Assembly: GCA_013407085.1 (NCBI GenBank)
Contig: JACCGJ010000271.1
Location: forward strand, 65,202 to 129,201
DNA: 64,000 bases
Direction: 5' to 3'
Origin: Atriophallophorus winterbourni
Taxonomy: Eukaryota > Platyhelminthes > Trematoda > Plagiorchiida > Microphallidae
Position 1 is the stretch's first letter. The number at the start of each line of letters is the position of its first letter. The notes beneath the pieces were generated by a model. It ran no database searches and was not told the origin of the DNA. It worked only from the letters and a program-made list of their open reading frames with translations. A program made the position numbers and the translations under genes. Below are positions 10,651-22,109 of the stretch, piece after piece.

Positions 10651-11950
10651 CCAAAATCAGATGTAACTTGCCAAAACAATCATTTTCAGACTGCCGCCAA
10701 TCAGCCCTGGAACGAAATGACATCGCGACGATTGCTTCCTTTAGACCATCACTACCTCGCAACATATCTGGTCACAAAAAATGCTCTTGACTACGTTTGA
10801 ATGTGAAACAGACGAACCAGAAGTCCATCGCATTATATTTGCTTGGTTTCGCATTCGATAACAGTTACCGATTGCGAGAAATCGACACCAAATGAGGCGA
10901 AACGCGAAAGTGTAATCATAAAAGCCAAACGTCTTTGACTGACAATAACAACAAGAGCATCCAAAATCATCTTTAATCGATGCAGAGTGGTTGTACAACG
11001 GAAGTGCAAGTACGAACACACAAACTGATTTCAAACGGTGGATAAGTGAGAGAAACGGTCGCTAGCATCTTTTGTACACAGAGAGCAGCTAATGAAATCA
11101 ACAAGTGCAAATCGCAAACAGTCAATTTGGGGGAAGCGCAGGTAAATCCAAATCCTGAGAGAAAGAGCAAGCAGCGCAGTGGAAGAAAGAGAGCAAAAAT
11201 CAAAGCGAACAAAGAGCAACGAGAAACGTGAAAGGATATAAGGTGAGATTTGTCGGGGCCAATCTGAGCGTAGTGTTAACCGGTAGGAGGTCATTGACGG
11301 AGGTGAAAAAACGAGCAACAGTTAGTGGATGAATGTAAGGAGGCTCAATCAAAGCTAACAAAGCATCAAGAGTGCGAACGGACGTAAAGCAGGAAAGGAA
11401 CGATGAGCGAATATAGACTAGCGTGTTTGACCACAATGCGGATCAGCACAACCGTTGACTAAGGCCGGTTCATAACCATTGCAAGCTGGCTCCAGATTCA
11501 TAGTCTTGGCATCAGTGGACTTTTGATTGACAGCGTCGACGCCTTGAGCTGTGAAGGACGGACAAGAAAGTGAGAATACATTTTGAAGGCAGTGGAACAT
11601 TTGAGACAACTGATCGAATAATGATGACATAAAAACGGGAAAATCTGGATGAAATATGCCGAAATTGAACGTAGCAATGTAGATGCGAGTAGGCAGGCTT
11701 GAGTGATGCAAAGTAGTAGCATAAGTTGATTTGGTTTGCGCGAAGAAACGCGAAAACGTCCGACAATAAATCACATTTAGGATCTACACACATCTATATG
11801 AATTCCATAGAGTTAAACCGATGCTTAATGTAACATATCTGGGTATGTTCACAAATACCGTATTCACTAGATACAACTTAAAAAGCAGACAATTATCAAT
11901 CAATATTGTAGAACACCGTTACCATGTAAAGGGTTCACATTAAACCCGCA
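10651..11950. other. No recognisable gene; purine-rich tract
   Basis: A plus-strand frame at 11046..11231 is rich in Lys, Arg, Glu and Gln (KSKQRSGRKRAKIKANKEQR) because of a purine-rich tract at about 11150..11230. Without flanking splice sites or a domain I do not call it a gene. The minus-strand frames here are its pyrimidine-rich shadows. Confidence 0.45.
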
Positions 11951-11954
11951 ACAA

Positions 11955-12030
11955 CATTGTCTGACAGTATCTTAGCCCACGTGCAGTCTATGACTGTGTG
12001 GCACTTTGTCTCGATCAGGCTTGTGCTTTC
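11955..12030 (-). repeat. ~230-bp dispersed repeat, partial minus-strand copy
   Basis: It contains the reverse complement of the family start: CTGACAGTATCTTAGCCCACGTGCAG followed by GTGGCACTTTGTCTCGATCAGG, here shown as two pieces. Only the 5' third of the unit is present. Confidence 0.65.
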
Positions 12031-12329
12031 ATTCATTCATTCAGTCCAACTGCCCGATATGGAAGCGAAAGAATAAACGGGTTAGCAAACTTCTAAAGAC
12101 AAGATGAGACCCCGTTTCGGTGTTGCAATTAAATCAGCCTTAAGAGTATTTCCTTTAAAGTTGGCACATCACATCATCCTATAAAGTTCAAATCCATGTC
12201 GTTAACCTATCTGCCGTTGTTTGCTGATCGACATCGACCGAAGGATGCCAGCGGCGTATAGTGCTTGAACACCTATCAATTGGTGAACGAGTTAGATCAG
12301 GAAAGCGACCACAGAAAATGAGAACACTT

Positions 12330-12645
12330 TTACCGTGAAACCCAAAATGATTGATAATTACCTTGGCGATTGGCTGCACTATTGTTAGTTTGTAAATTTT
12401 GAGGTCGACGAGGGCGTTGTTTTTGATGAAATCTGGCGTGATCACCGGTGTGTTCGACATGTTTGTAGTTATGCAAACCGTTCGAGTGATGTATATTTGA
12501 TGATGGAATCGATTCGAGTGAATCGTGCTGTTCTTGTGCGGGGCCAGAGGGACCCGTTCCGTTAAACGAAGATTTAAAATTCGGTTGTACTCGTTGAGAG
12601 CGACCACCGCGTTGTTTAGATTGAGTTGGAATGGAGTCACCACAG
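12330..12645 (-). CDS. FMR1: FMR1-like exon 6 (C-terminus)
   Basis: The acceptor TTTTCCAG is at 12646..12653 and the frame continues exactly from exon 5. The product is hydrophilic, with QSKQRGGRSQR and PRRPQNLQTNN, and stops at 12330..12332 after SFWVSR. A good donor (CCAAG|GTAATT, exon end 12362) could alternatively splice to an exon I could not find. Assignment rests on phase, composition and strand, not on a conserved domain. Confidence 0.65.
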
Positions 12646-15600
12646 CTGGAAAACCAATGTAAATCCACATTATTGACAAAACAGAACCCAACGAATAAAA
12701 GGATATATAAACCCAAAAATAGAATATATATCAAGGAATCACGAGATCCACAACAATTGAATAGAGGAAAGAAAGTAGATATATTCGCGAATCAATCTGC
12801 ATGAGTTATCGGAGGCAGTAGATTCTTCCGTGAGGTTAGCAACTTACGTAGAATTTTGAGTTGAAGCAGCTTAAATGTAAGGACGACTTGATAGAATTTC
12901 TGTATGAAGATCAGATGACTGTCTTTTTAAACTGTTGCGAACTCTTCCAGAGTTTGACCTTCTTGAGTTTCAGCCTTAGAAATGATGTAGATGAACATGT
13001 TGGAGCCACCCTTAATCAGAAACTCACAGATCCCATATATGAAAATCGCGCTTCTATTTACGGCGAAACTCAGAACGCCAAAGCGCCAAAGCACTTTAGC
13101 CGTCGGTATTTAATCTCCATCACAAACGCGTTTATATACCACCATATTCACAGAATTGATTACACCAACCCTTTCAGTAGGATAAGAAGATAAGAAAGCA
13201 CAAGCCTGATCCAGGCAAAGTGCCGCACAGTCAGAGACTGCACGTGGTCTAGGATATTGTCAGGTTGCCCAGGTCTAGACAGATATGAGGAAGAAAAAGA
13301 ACAGGAAATGGTAGTGAGACTGCAGCCTGTTTCAGCATGCAGCTCACTACCTCTGGTCAATCAACTTAGCACGGTTAGCCGCACAGCACAAAGTATTGCA
13401 CGATTGCACATCCGTGCAATCTCTTTCTATTATTGCTGTTTTCGGAAGAGGCAGACAAAAAGGCTTAACATTAGCTTTCTTGCCGTGTCGACCAGTGTTA
13501 CTCTTCGACAGATCTTAAATTAAAAGGCATCCCATTTATTATTAGCCTTCTCTTTAGAATTCAAAATGGTTTGATGAAGCAGATCGAAATGCAGCATACA
13601 ATCTATCGTTGTACAAAGGTTTTCTACAAAGATAGGCTAGTAAACCACATGCAATTAAGGTTAACATCTCTGGAGGCGTTAAAATTTTCGTCACGATTTC
13701 TAGCAACAAGTGGCCGCGGACAGGGATAGCCAATTACTCCTATTCCATATAACTCTGTAGCTAATGTCACCTTGGAATTACCCAGCGAAGGTAAGTCAAC
13801 TGTCGTATTACAATTTCTATTTTGTTTCTCTGTCTAGGCCTGGACAACCTGACAGTATTTTAGCCCACGTGCACTTTATGATGCATTCATTCACCGTGGT
13901 AAAACTCGCAATTTGAATAACGATGACGTGGTTTTGTTTAATCGAATCAAATGCAGAAGTAAAAGCTATCTGGCGTTGTGCCACTATTCGGAAGGCGTTT
14001 TATACCTTCCAGTTGTAGTGTTTTGCTACAGCACATTATTTCCTTAGAAGTCGCATAAAGCCTAGTAATATCAATAATTCGGTATCGTTAGATGACGAGG
14101 ATTCGGCATGTATTTTCAAGACGACTGTAACATTCCGCAACCTAAGTCAACCCTGGCGTCAGGTAGTACTTCACTACTAAATGGTAGTTTGCAAAGCTCT
14201 ATGGCTGCATGGTTACGAAACTTAAAACTTACGCGAGGAACACATCTGGTGTTTCCAATATTCGGCCACCACTGTCTCAGAAGCGGAAATCTGGGTGACC
14301 GAATCGCTGGAGCTTAGACAGCTAAAGGCGGCAACTAGTAGCCTATCTAAAGTCGAGGGAGTTCGCTTTCCATACACGGGTCACCGCGATCCGTTATCGC
14401 GATGACTAATTTAACTTAATGTCATGGCTCACATCCATGTCAACGGGACTTTCTCCAAGCAAATTATTGGACGTTTGAGTATGTATATACGAAGTCACAA
14501 ACCTGATCCAAGGAAAGTGCTGTCCAGTCAAACACTGTCCGTGGTTTAACATACTGGCAGGTTGCCCAGGCTTATATAGACGTAAGAATGAAAATAGAAA
14601 GTGCCGCAGGCAGATCACTACGGGAGGCAAATCAATTTGACATGGCGTTAGCTGCACAACACAGAAGTACTGCACGATTGCACCTCAGTGCACACACATC
14701 CGATCCACACCATATGACACCGATGGAAACCGAGAAATCAGGTCAATCTCATTACCACTACCGCAAGCTTAAATTCATGTTTGGGCGTATGTGTGTATTT
14801 ACGATAATATAGGGCCTGATCCAGACAAAATGGCGAAAATCAGAGACAGCACGTGGGCTGAGACTGTCAGGTTGCTCACACCAAGATAAATATTAAAAAA
14901 GAAATGGTAATGAGACTCGCAAGCAACTCAGTACTGATGGCAAATCACTTTAGCGTGGTGATACCTAAACAGGACAGAGGTGCTGCACGACTACTGAAAG
15001 ATGTGTAAAATGGAAATGCGAGGAATGCTTGTTATACTGCAACAGTTAAAACCGCAGGCTTGGAGTCGTCATATTTATTACTGTTTAAACGCGTCAAAAT
15101 CGTAAGCACATCAACTTAATTTGTATGCACGTTGTGTTCATAGGCACGTGTAACTTGTTAGGCCCTTCCTTTCCTTTTTTCCATATACGGATGCGCAATC
15201 ATGACGCAATTCTGTACTGTACAGGTATATGCATGAAATCACAATCATAATTCATGCAAAGTGTCGCACAGTCAGAAAGTGTACGTGGGCTAACAAGAAA
15301 AATAAAATTTTTAATGAGAATCTGACACGTTTTTACATACAGCTCATTACCGGTGACAAAATAATTTAACAAGTATAAAGCGCAGAACACAGATCATGGT
15401 ATGGTATAAAATCACAAGCCAAGCAAAGTACTACACGGGCTCAGATAGAAATATAAGAAATGAAACGCGTCAGTGAGAGTCCGGCGTGTTCGCTTGTAGC
15501 TCATTACTGATGGCGTCGATCATCCACGAGTTTAAAAATTGCAAGGAGACACGATGAAGTCGCACTGTCACTTTTTTCGTTCTGAGACTGTCTAGGCCTT

Positions 15601-18339
15601 TACAGCCCATTAGCGATCTCCCAGCGTGCGGTACTTTTCTCGGATGCGGGATTGTGAATTTGTAACTACATACCTTTTATAACCAATTTTACACAGCTGT
15701 TTGACTGAGGATGAATAACTTGATACACTTTACCAATCCAAAATTACCTACGATAGACAGGCGAGATCACAACAGAAGCGAAACGTTAGCGAAAACCGCT
15801 TCAGCCGATTCATAGAAATATTTTCGCCTAAATGGATTGTTTTGACAGCAATAGTCCGCGGTGGATGATTGCGCAGCTTACTACCCATCCATCTATCTAA
15901 ATGTCATCCAGACAACTCATTATTAAAAGAGAATGGCAGCAAGCAAAATAATCGGGGTTACGAAATAACTAAATAAGTTCAGGAGAGTAGTTCCATCAGA
16001 TATTGCACATTTTTAATTCTATTTTTACGGAATAGATTAGTTCAAACGATGGAGATTTTATGCAGATAGAATACCTGATGAGAGGGTAAGATTAGGTACA
16101 ATGTCAGACAACAGGCGCAGGTGAAAACTGAATCAATCACAAAAGTTTGAAAATGACTTATGTGACTAAGAAAACGCTTATATCTACCATCTCTGATGGA
16201 CAGGTGAAAAGTATCTCATTACCAAAAACGTAAACAAGTTTGGAAAAATATCACTTACCTCTCTGGGCCACTTTTTAATTTTGATTCACATTGTGATGGA
16301 ATCGAAGGAGGGGAGCTGATTCCTCGCAATCTGTCTAGATCCTGAAGACTGGCCACGTGAAATTCTAAAAACATTCGAGCATCGTTTATGGCCTGGCGTG
16401 TGCCTGTAAGGCGGAATGCAGCAAAATGCTCCGTTTCCGGATCGGTAGGATCGTGGATTTTCAGACCACTTAGTTCCAGACAATCGACAATATGCTGAAT
16501 ATGGCGCTGACCGGAGCCCACTATTGGTCCAACATAACAGCGAGGAACTAAAATTGTTTCGGTAGCGTAGTCAAGCATAGCTTTAGCCTGTTTCACAGCA
16601 TCTTCAGTCTGTCAACGGGAAAAAATGAAGTAACGATGTTTCATAAATACCATTTCATAGCAAGCAAAATGTATGAAATCAAAAGCCTGATCAGAGAAAG
16701 CGAAAAGTACCTCGAATGAAGACCACGCATAACGTTACCACCGGATGCGAAGCACAAATTGTGCTTACGGATTTATGCTGATATACCAACCTAGCTCTAA
16801 GAGAAAGCTGTTTCAGTTTGAGGCAAAAGAAGTTATTGATACCGAGATTGTGCATGAAATCACAAATATGGTCCATGGTAAATTGGCGAACAGTTGTATA
16901 CTGCCAATGGGCTAAGAATCTCTCAGGTTGGATAGGCCTAGACAGATATACGATATAAAAATGATAGATTTCAGCGTGTTTTAGTACGCAGCAAACTTCC
17001 GGTGGCAAATAAATTTAGCAAGCTTAGCCGCGCAGTACAGAAACAATGCAAGGTTGCACACCCGTGCATGGATACCAACGCTAGCCGAATGGTGGAACAA
17101 GTAAGCACCTTGGAAGCAAGACTGCAACAAACCGGTCATATGGTTTGCTCTCATTGTCGAGAACTCCCCGCAATCTTGTTTCTATAATGCTTGTTCCGGA
17201 ATATTATTGAGCAACATACAGGAACTACATAAATATATTACTTACTTTGCCTGAAATCCTGAAGATGCAAGCAGCTCGGTTAAATTTAATTGATATGATC
17301 CCTGGAATGTTGTTGGCACGTCGAATGTTCGATTCTTGAAATCCAATTGCATACGGTATCATTTCCTCTGGAACATGCAAATCATCGACGAAAGCAGGAG
17401 ATGTCTGAAAATCAATAAGGTACTATTTCACTCACTTGAGAAACACGTGAGGCTTCTAGCTTTCGAGAGAGTTCTTCCGTTTGCTGCAGAATTAGCACTT
17501 TTTGACGCAGCATGTCAATGAATGTGTTATCAATAACAGCAGCGCGTTTAACGGGCGCTGGATCTGGAGAAATCACCAATAGACGAGCACGTAGGTTGAA
17601 CGTGTCACCATTTTCACTTTTGATTGGAGCTGCAGGCTTTAGCGACTCAGGGGCCATGCACACCAAAACAGGAAGTCCACATCGGCGAGCAAAATGTTGG
17701 AAATTGGAAGGGTCTCTACAACTGAAAAAATATAATATAATTGAGCAACTTACTATTTCTCTAACTCATCAGGTATATCTATGCCGTGTTTATGAAAGCT
17801 AGCTGCTGTAAAATTGACTTGGTGACTACGAGGACGAAGTTGGTGTTTCTCAACTATGTCAGTTTTTTCGACTGAAGATGGAAGAGGAACAACAACACGA
17901 CCATTTTGAACTTTAATGGTATTTGAAGACGAATCAGAGTTTGAAACCAAATCCGGATCAAAATTAAGTTCAACAATTACAAAGCTTCCGCCAACTTTTT
18001 TAACTTTCCCCGGCCACCAAGCGGACAGCTTGTCTATAGCAGATGAATCATGTTCTGACAAATTTTCGGCCGATTTGAAGGGTATTAATACATCAACCTC
18101 CTGGCCTTGAATGGGATCGAAAGGGAAGTTTGTAATCTCTGGAGGCAGTCGCATGGAACATGGTGATAAACAGACTTCGCCAACAGAGGATGAATGTGAA
18201 GAATCCAATAATTTCACTTTGTACTCATCCAAAGAGTTAAGCCCCAAAACAATTCCCTGATAAATAAGTTACGAAACACATTTACCGGATAGAATTCGCC
18301 ATGAATTCCCGCAACTTCAACTGGGATGCCGATATCCAT
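12330..18339 (-). CDS. FMR1: FMR1/FXR-family RNA-binding protein (six exons)
   Basis: The family binds mRNAs and polyribosomes and represses translation. Six exons join in frame with GT-AG junctions to give 555 codons plus stop: 18286..18339, 17754..18256, 17436..17721, 17246..17404, 16259..16608 and 12330..12645. The start MDIGIPVEVAGIHGEFYP parallels the FMRP N-terminus. An Agenet/Tudor-like region with AWWPGKVKKVGGSFVIVEL follows (residues ~60..115). KH1 has IPYAIGFQESNIRRANNIPG (from residue 296). KH2 has VGPIVGSGQRHIQHIVD (from residue ~360). The C-terminus is polar with a single RGG. The length is close to family norms. Both KH domains lack the second glycine of GxxG (GFQE, GSGQ). Introns 1 to 3 are 29, 32 and 31 nt; introns 4 and 5 are 637 and 3613 nt and hold dispersed repeats. 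The last exon could instead splice at 12362. Confidence 0.92.
13203..13418 (+). repeat. ~230-bp dispersed repeat, near-full copy
   Basis: A near-complete unit running from CCTGATCCAGGCAAAGTGCC to GCACGATTGCACATCCGTGC, inside intron 5 of the FMR1-like gene and opposite to it in strand. Confidence 0.8.
13832..13880 (-). repeat. ~230-bp dispersed repeat, minus-strand fragment
   Basis: Reverse-complement landmarks GTCTAGGCCTGGACAACCTG and TTTTAGCCCACGTGCAC are present; the rest of the unit is missing. Confidence 0.65.
14492..14695 (+). repeat. ~230-bp dispersed repeat
   Basis: Landmarks ACCTGATCCAAGGAAAGTGC, GCAGGTTGCCCAGGC, GGAGGCAAATCAATTTG and ACTGCACGATTGCAC occur in family order. Confidence 0.75.
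14815..14998 (+). repeat. ~230-bp dispersed repeat, diverged
   Basis: Landmarks GGCCTGATCCAGAC, CAGCACGTGGGCTGAG, GTCAGGTTGCTCA, GAAATGGTAATGAGACTC and GGTGCTGCACGA occur in order. It follows the preceding copy by only ~120 bp. Confidence 0.7.
15228..15395 (+). repeat. ~230-bp dispersed repeat, diverged
   Basis: Landmarks CATGAAATCACAATC, GCAAAGTGTCGCACAGTCAG, TGTACGTGGGCTAA and GCTCATTACCGGTGACAAA are recognisable. The central part is shortened. Confidence 0.65.
15400..15535 (+). repeat. ~230-bp dispersed repeat, internally deleted
   Basis: It begins AAATCACAAGCCAAGCAAAG, immediately after the previous copy, and keeps GAGAGTCCGGCGTGTTCG and GTAGCTCATTACTGATGGC. Part of the unit is missing. 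Confidence 0.6.
16259..16608 (-). CDS. FMR1: FMR1-like exon 5 (KH2)
   Basis: 350 nt. It encodes ATETILVPRCYVGPIVG and FRLTGTRQAINDARMFLEFH, then LQDLDRLRG, corresponding to FMRP KH2 and the start of the nuclear-export region. The donor is AGGTAAGT; it ends two bases into a codon. Confidence 0.9.
16850..17075 (+). repeat. ~230-bp dispersed repeat in intron 4 of the FMR1-like gene
   Basis: It runs from CATGAAATCACAAATATGG through CTCAGGTTGGATAGGCCTAG, TTCCGGTGGCAAATAAATTT and GTTGCACACCCGTGCATG. A short fragment of the family start also lies at 16672..16705. Together they fill most of intron 4. Confidence 0.7.
17246..17404 (-). CDS. FMR1: FMR1-like exon 4 (KH1)
   Basis: 159 nt, 53 codons, phase 0 at both ends. 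It carries the KH1 core, with AIGFQESNI where FMRP has AIGTHGANI. It is too short and internal to show as a large open frame; it was found by following the splice phase. Confidence 0.88.
17436..17721 (-). CDS. FMR1: FMR1-like exon 3
   Basis: 286 nt. It continues the frame with DPSNFQHFARRCGLPVLV, corresponding to the KH0-like/linker region of FMRP, and ends with an EELSRKLEASRVSQ helix that parallels the pre-KH1 EEASKQLESS segment of FMRP. The intron before it is 32 nt and the one after it 31 nt. Confidence 0.9.
17754..18256 (-). CDS. FMR1: FMR1-like exon 2
   Basis: 503 nt from acceptor CAG to donor GTAAGT. It encodes the remainder of the tandem Tudor/Agenet-like region (WWPGKVKKVGG, VIVELNFDPD) and a helical linker that ends DIPDELEK. 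It ends two bases into a codon that is completed in exon 3. Confidence 0.9.
18286..18339 (-). CDS. FMR1: FMR1-like exon 1
   Basis: ATG at 18337..18339, exactly 18 codons, phase 0 donor GTAAAT. It encodes the first strand of the N-terminal Tudor/Agenet-like domain. The following intron is only 29 nt (18257..18285). Confidence 0.85.
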
Positions 18340-18675
18340 ATTTTAAATGTGCGCCAATTAAAATGATGCACGATCAATTAATCGAAAACGATTCAGAGCA
18401 CAGCAGAATAATTTGAAATAGATGAGCAAAACGAGTGCATAAAAAACAAGGATGGAGTGGTTAACATCATCTGTTTATTAATATATTTAGAGCGCCTAAT
18501 TTGAAAATAACTGATAAGTCAACCGCGACACAGTTTAGCTCAGTTCGATTTTCACATGTCTGTAAGTGGCTAACGAGCTAATCAAGAGTCTATTATTTAG
18601 TGTCATGATATGCAATGATTGTCCAAAGCTGCATAATATATTTACTTTTGCACGTAGATATTTTCGGCTGTGTTG
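18340..18675. other. Upstream flank of the FMR1-like gene
   Basis: AT-rich sequence between the FMR1-like start codon and the 3' end of the family-B element at 18676. It should hold the promoter and 5' UTR, but I see no element I could name with confidence. Confidence 0.4.
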
Positions 18676-19141
18676 CTAAGTTCAGTTCTGTTCAGTTCAG
18701 TTGCACAGGACAGTATGTGGCTAACTGGCCAATCGAGCGTCCAGAATTTCTTTCGGTGGAACTCTGCAGAGAAGCAACCACCACTGCCAAAGCGTTTATT
18801 CTTATTGTGATTTGGATATCCTCGAGGATCATGACGCCAAAGGATTATCCGGGTTATATTTAGGAAGCACCTCCATATGAATCATGCTGAAAAGATAAAA
18901 ATAAATTTCTCTTCACCAGTACAGTGAAAGGTCAGCTAAAGAAGAGTTGTGTATCAAAAAACACAACTTTAGCATTTCCTTACTCACCAGACAACGCTAA
19001 CAAAGGTAAACTACCTAATCTTGCATAGAAATTGGGGGGAGAATTCAGGAAAAAGCCTACCCCAGATGCGGTCCAAACCGTTCTTAAAACTCGCGACAGA
19101 ACTGCAGTATATAGGATCTTCTGGGAGCTCGTTCCAAAAAT

Positions 19142-20149
19142 TTACCCCCTGATGTTGAAAAAGTTTTTTCGGGAGTCTAGTCTACATCGCTCCTTAGCAA
19201 GTTTGAGTGAATGGCCCCGAGTGCCCAGCTCGGGTGTTGAGGCAAAGAAGTCGGTCGTGATAACGCCACTGAGCCCATTCATGATCTTGAAGGTTTCAAT
19301 TGAGTCACCTTTTAAACGACGGCGTGTAAGCAAATAAATCAATAAATGTGAGAAAAGTTCTAGGGACTTCAGGCGTGCAGAGTAAGTTTTCCCTCGCTTA
19401 CCCTCAATCATGCAAGTTGCGGGACGCTGTTCGCTTTCGAGTCGAACGATGTCCTTCTCGTAGTAAGGGCACCACGCCTGGTCACAATATTCTAAATGCG
19501 GCCGAACAAATGCCTTGTCAAGGGGCAGGAATACATCGGGTCTTCTGCTTGATAAAACGGATCTCAGTTGAAAGATCACTTTGCGAGCACGTTGAGCTGC
19601 AGCGGCGCATTAATCCTCCCGTTTGAAGTCAGTCCTAACTAGTACTTCCAAATCCCTAATACGCTATGTGGCGCTAACAGTGAGAGAATTGCCCGACACC
19701 TGAACTGAAATCCTATCAACCAGTGCTGACAAGATTTTGCTCTTATTAAGGTTCAGTGGGAGGTCCCACTGTTATGACCAGTTTATCACCAATTCAAGGT
19801 CGTGCATCAAGGTGTCTTCATCCGTTGATCCGATGAATTTCACATCATCCGCGAAAATGAAGCATGGGCACTTCAATGCAGAGGACAAATCATCGATGGA
19901 AATCAGGAATAGAAGAGGACTGAGTACCGACCGTTGGGGTACACCACTGAACACGTCGGTTTGATTCGACAGCGTAGATCCTACCCGAACTTGAAATGTC
20001 CTATCTGTAAGGAAGGTCTTCATCAAAGCAAGTAGACTACCCCGTATGCTTTTTGCTGCTAACTTAATATCTAGAAGGCGGTGATTTACGTAATCGGAAA
20101 CCTTGCTGCAGTCTAGGTAGATGGCTTCAACATGCTTCACTTCATCCAT
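19142..20149 (-). pseudogene. Family-B ORF2, reverse transcriptase palm to C-terminus
   Basis: The palm block (19772..20149) has YLDCSKVSDYVNHRLL, VFSGVPQRSVLSPLLFLISI and the catalytic FADD. The C-terminal block (19142..19579) has RPHLEYCDQAWCPYYEKDI and RRRLKGDSIETFKI. The two are offset by a frameshift and stops at 19580..19770. The PQGS block is mutated to PQRS. Confidence 0.85.
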
Positions 20150-20693
20150 CTTTTTGTGGCAATATTGAGAAAACTAAGAAGGTTAGTCAGATAGGATCTA
20201 CTCTCGAGAAATCCATGCTGAGTTGCACTCAGTAGAGAATGCCAACATAGATGCTGACATATTTTTTCACGCAGCAGTTTTCTATTACTTTCGAGACGAT
20301 GCTAGTCAGGCTGACAGGTCTATAGTTACCAAGAGTGGACCTGTAAACACCCTTTTGTATTGGAACGATTATGGCTTATTTCCACTCACTAAGAACCACT
20401 CCCATGCTCAAGCATGAACTGAAGAGCTTGCATAAAGGTTCTGTAAGCACTGGGGCAAGATTCTTTAGTACAATCGAGTGGATACCATCTGGTCCCTCAG
20501 CTTTGTCGACGCAAAAATGGATGAGTGCTTCATACACCTAAGATTCCATGAAGGACAACTCATCTAGTGCAGGAGCCCCAGGTAGTAGATTAAACGAGCT
20601 ACACGGAGCATTTGAAGAATTATTACGACTATGAACGCCACTAAAGAACCTGGTGAAAGTGGTCGCCTTAGGCAGTTAGGTATCGGCTACTTT

Positions 20694-21827
20694 TCAGTCC
20701 TCCGGATTTAAATCTCCACTGCTTTCCCTGGTTTTTCCTTTCGATTGAGCGTAGCTATAAAATCTTTTGGGATTGGATTTAGCATCCCTAGCTACGGATA
20801 ACTCAAACTCCTGTTTGAGCAAACACTGTATTTTAACACAAGCGTTCCGATCGGTTTTGTATCGGACCCAACAACCAGAAGTGACAGATAGCTTATATTG
20901 CTGCCATAAACGATCTCGTTTACGGGTAGACTGAAGAACTCGAAGAGGCCACCAGGGCGGCCTAGGATGCTTTTTCACGACTTGCAGCGCAGCGTGCTTA
21001 CCTTTCAACTCCTTTAGATACTTACAAATTCTATTCCAGTTTTCACTTACATTAAAATCGTTAGAGAACTGAAAGAAAGATTTTGAAGTCTGTAGGAGAA
21101 AATCCCAATCTACAAGCCTAAAATTGCGTCTAGGGAGAACAATAGGTTTGTGAATACGCAGTACGGCTCCAAAGCTTATTATTACATGATCGCTTTTGCC
21201 GAGCGTTGTTAGGTATTTTAAAAGTCTAACGGCTTCAGGCTGGGACGACAATACCAGGTCGAGAGTGGATGGAGTGCATCCATTACGGAACCTCGTAGGA
21301 TCGCTCACATGCTAATGCAATGCATGATCATGGAGTCATTCCAGAAACGTTTCGGATTGCTTGGTGACTAAACCTACATGGACGGCCCAATTTATGCCTG
21401 GAAGCTTGAAATCACCTAAGATGTGTTCGCTGGAACCTGATTGAAACAACCTGTCGAGCGTCTCAATCAGCTGTGTAATCTCCTGCTGGGCTGCATTGGG
21501 TGTGACGTAGACACAAGCAATTGCGAAGGCTGACTTGTAGCAAGCCAGGATACTCGTAACAACTTGGACGTTTTCACTCGTTAGGGATATACCCGTTCCC
21601 GTATTGCGCAAGCCATGCTCTAGGAGGAGTGCAACGCCACAGCCTCTCCTATCGCCAGGTGTATCGCATCTAATGACGAGATACTGCTCACTGATGTTTA
21701 TTGGCATATCATCAAGCGCAGACAGCCAGGTCTCAGAAAGCGCTATAACCCTGGGGTTCAACTCAGCCACACAAAGAGAAGGGTCAGCCCACTTATTCCT
21801 GATGCTGCACACATTAGCGTACAGCAC
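20694..21827 (-). pseudogene. Family-B ORF2, apurinic-like endonuclease and linker
   Basis: The endonuclease frame (21336..21827) has YANVCSIRNKW, ALSETWL and ILGDFKLPGINW, corresponding to the N, E and D/N active-site blocks. The SDH block (GKSDHVIISFG) lies in the next frame (20694..21308), with a stop between them near 21310..21336. The linker ends in KRFYSYAQSKGKTR, a block shared with the copy at 62661..63617. It nicks target DNA in target-primed reverse transcription. Confidence 0.85.
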
Positions 21828-22109
21828 TAGCGCGCTGGTTTTGCGTGCTTCTGAAACTAATCCTGCTTGGCCCTCGGTCGAAGCACCCGAAAGAGGTGTA
21901 CGTTTTTTGGCGTGCTACTTATAGCAGGATTACCCGTTTCAACAGCCTCTTGCATGAATGTTATTGACCGTTGTCTGATGATTGAGGCCACATTAATCGA
22001 AGAGCAACAACGGAAGACATCTGCTTGGCTCCCATTTTCATTTGCGATAGGCCCGTCAACGTCGTCTACTCCGGACAGCAAGACTCGTGGCGATGTGCTT
22101 TCGGTGAAA

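Noticed and set aside
11046..11231. Lys/Arg/Glu-rich peptide as an RNA-binding or coiled-coil exon
   Set aside because: It comes from a purine-rich tract; no donor or acceptor pair fits the neighbouring gene, which is on the other strand.
16259..16608. Alternative identity of the KH protein as a PCBP/hnRNP K-type factor
   Set aside because: The preceding Agenet/Tudor-like exons, the pre-KH1 helix and the LQDLDRLR segment after KH2 are FMR1/FXR features.
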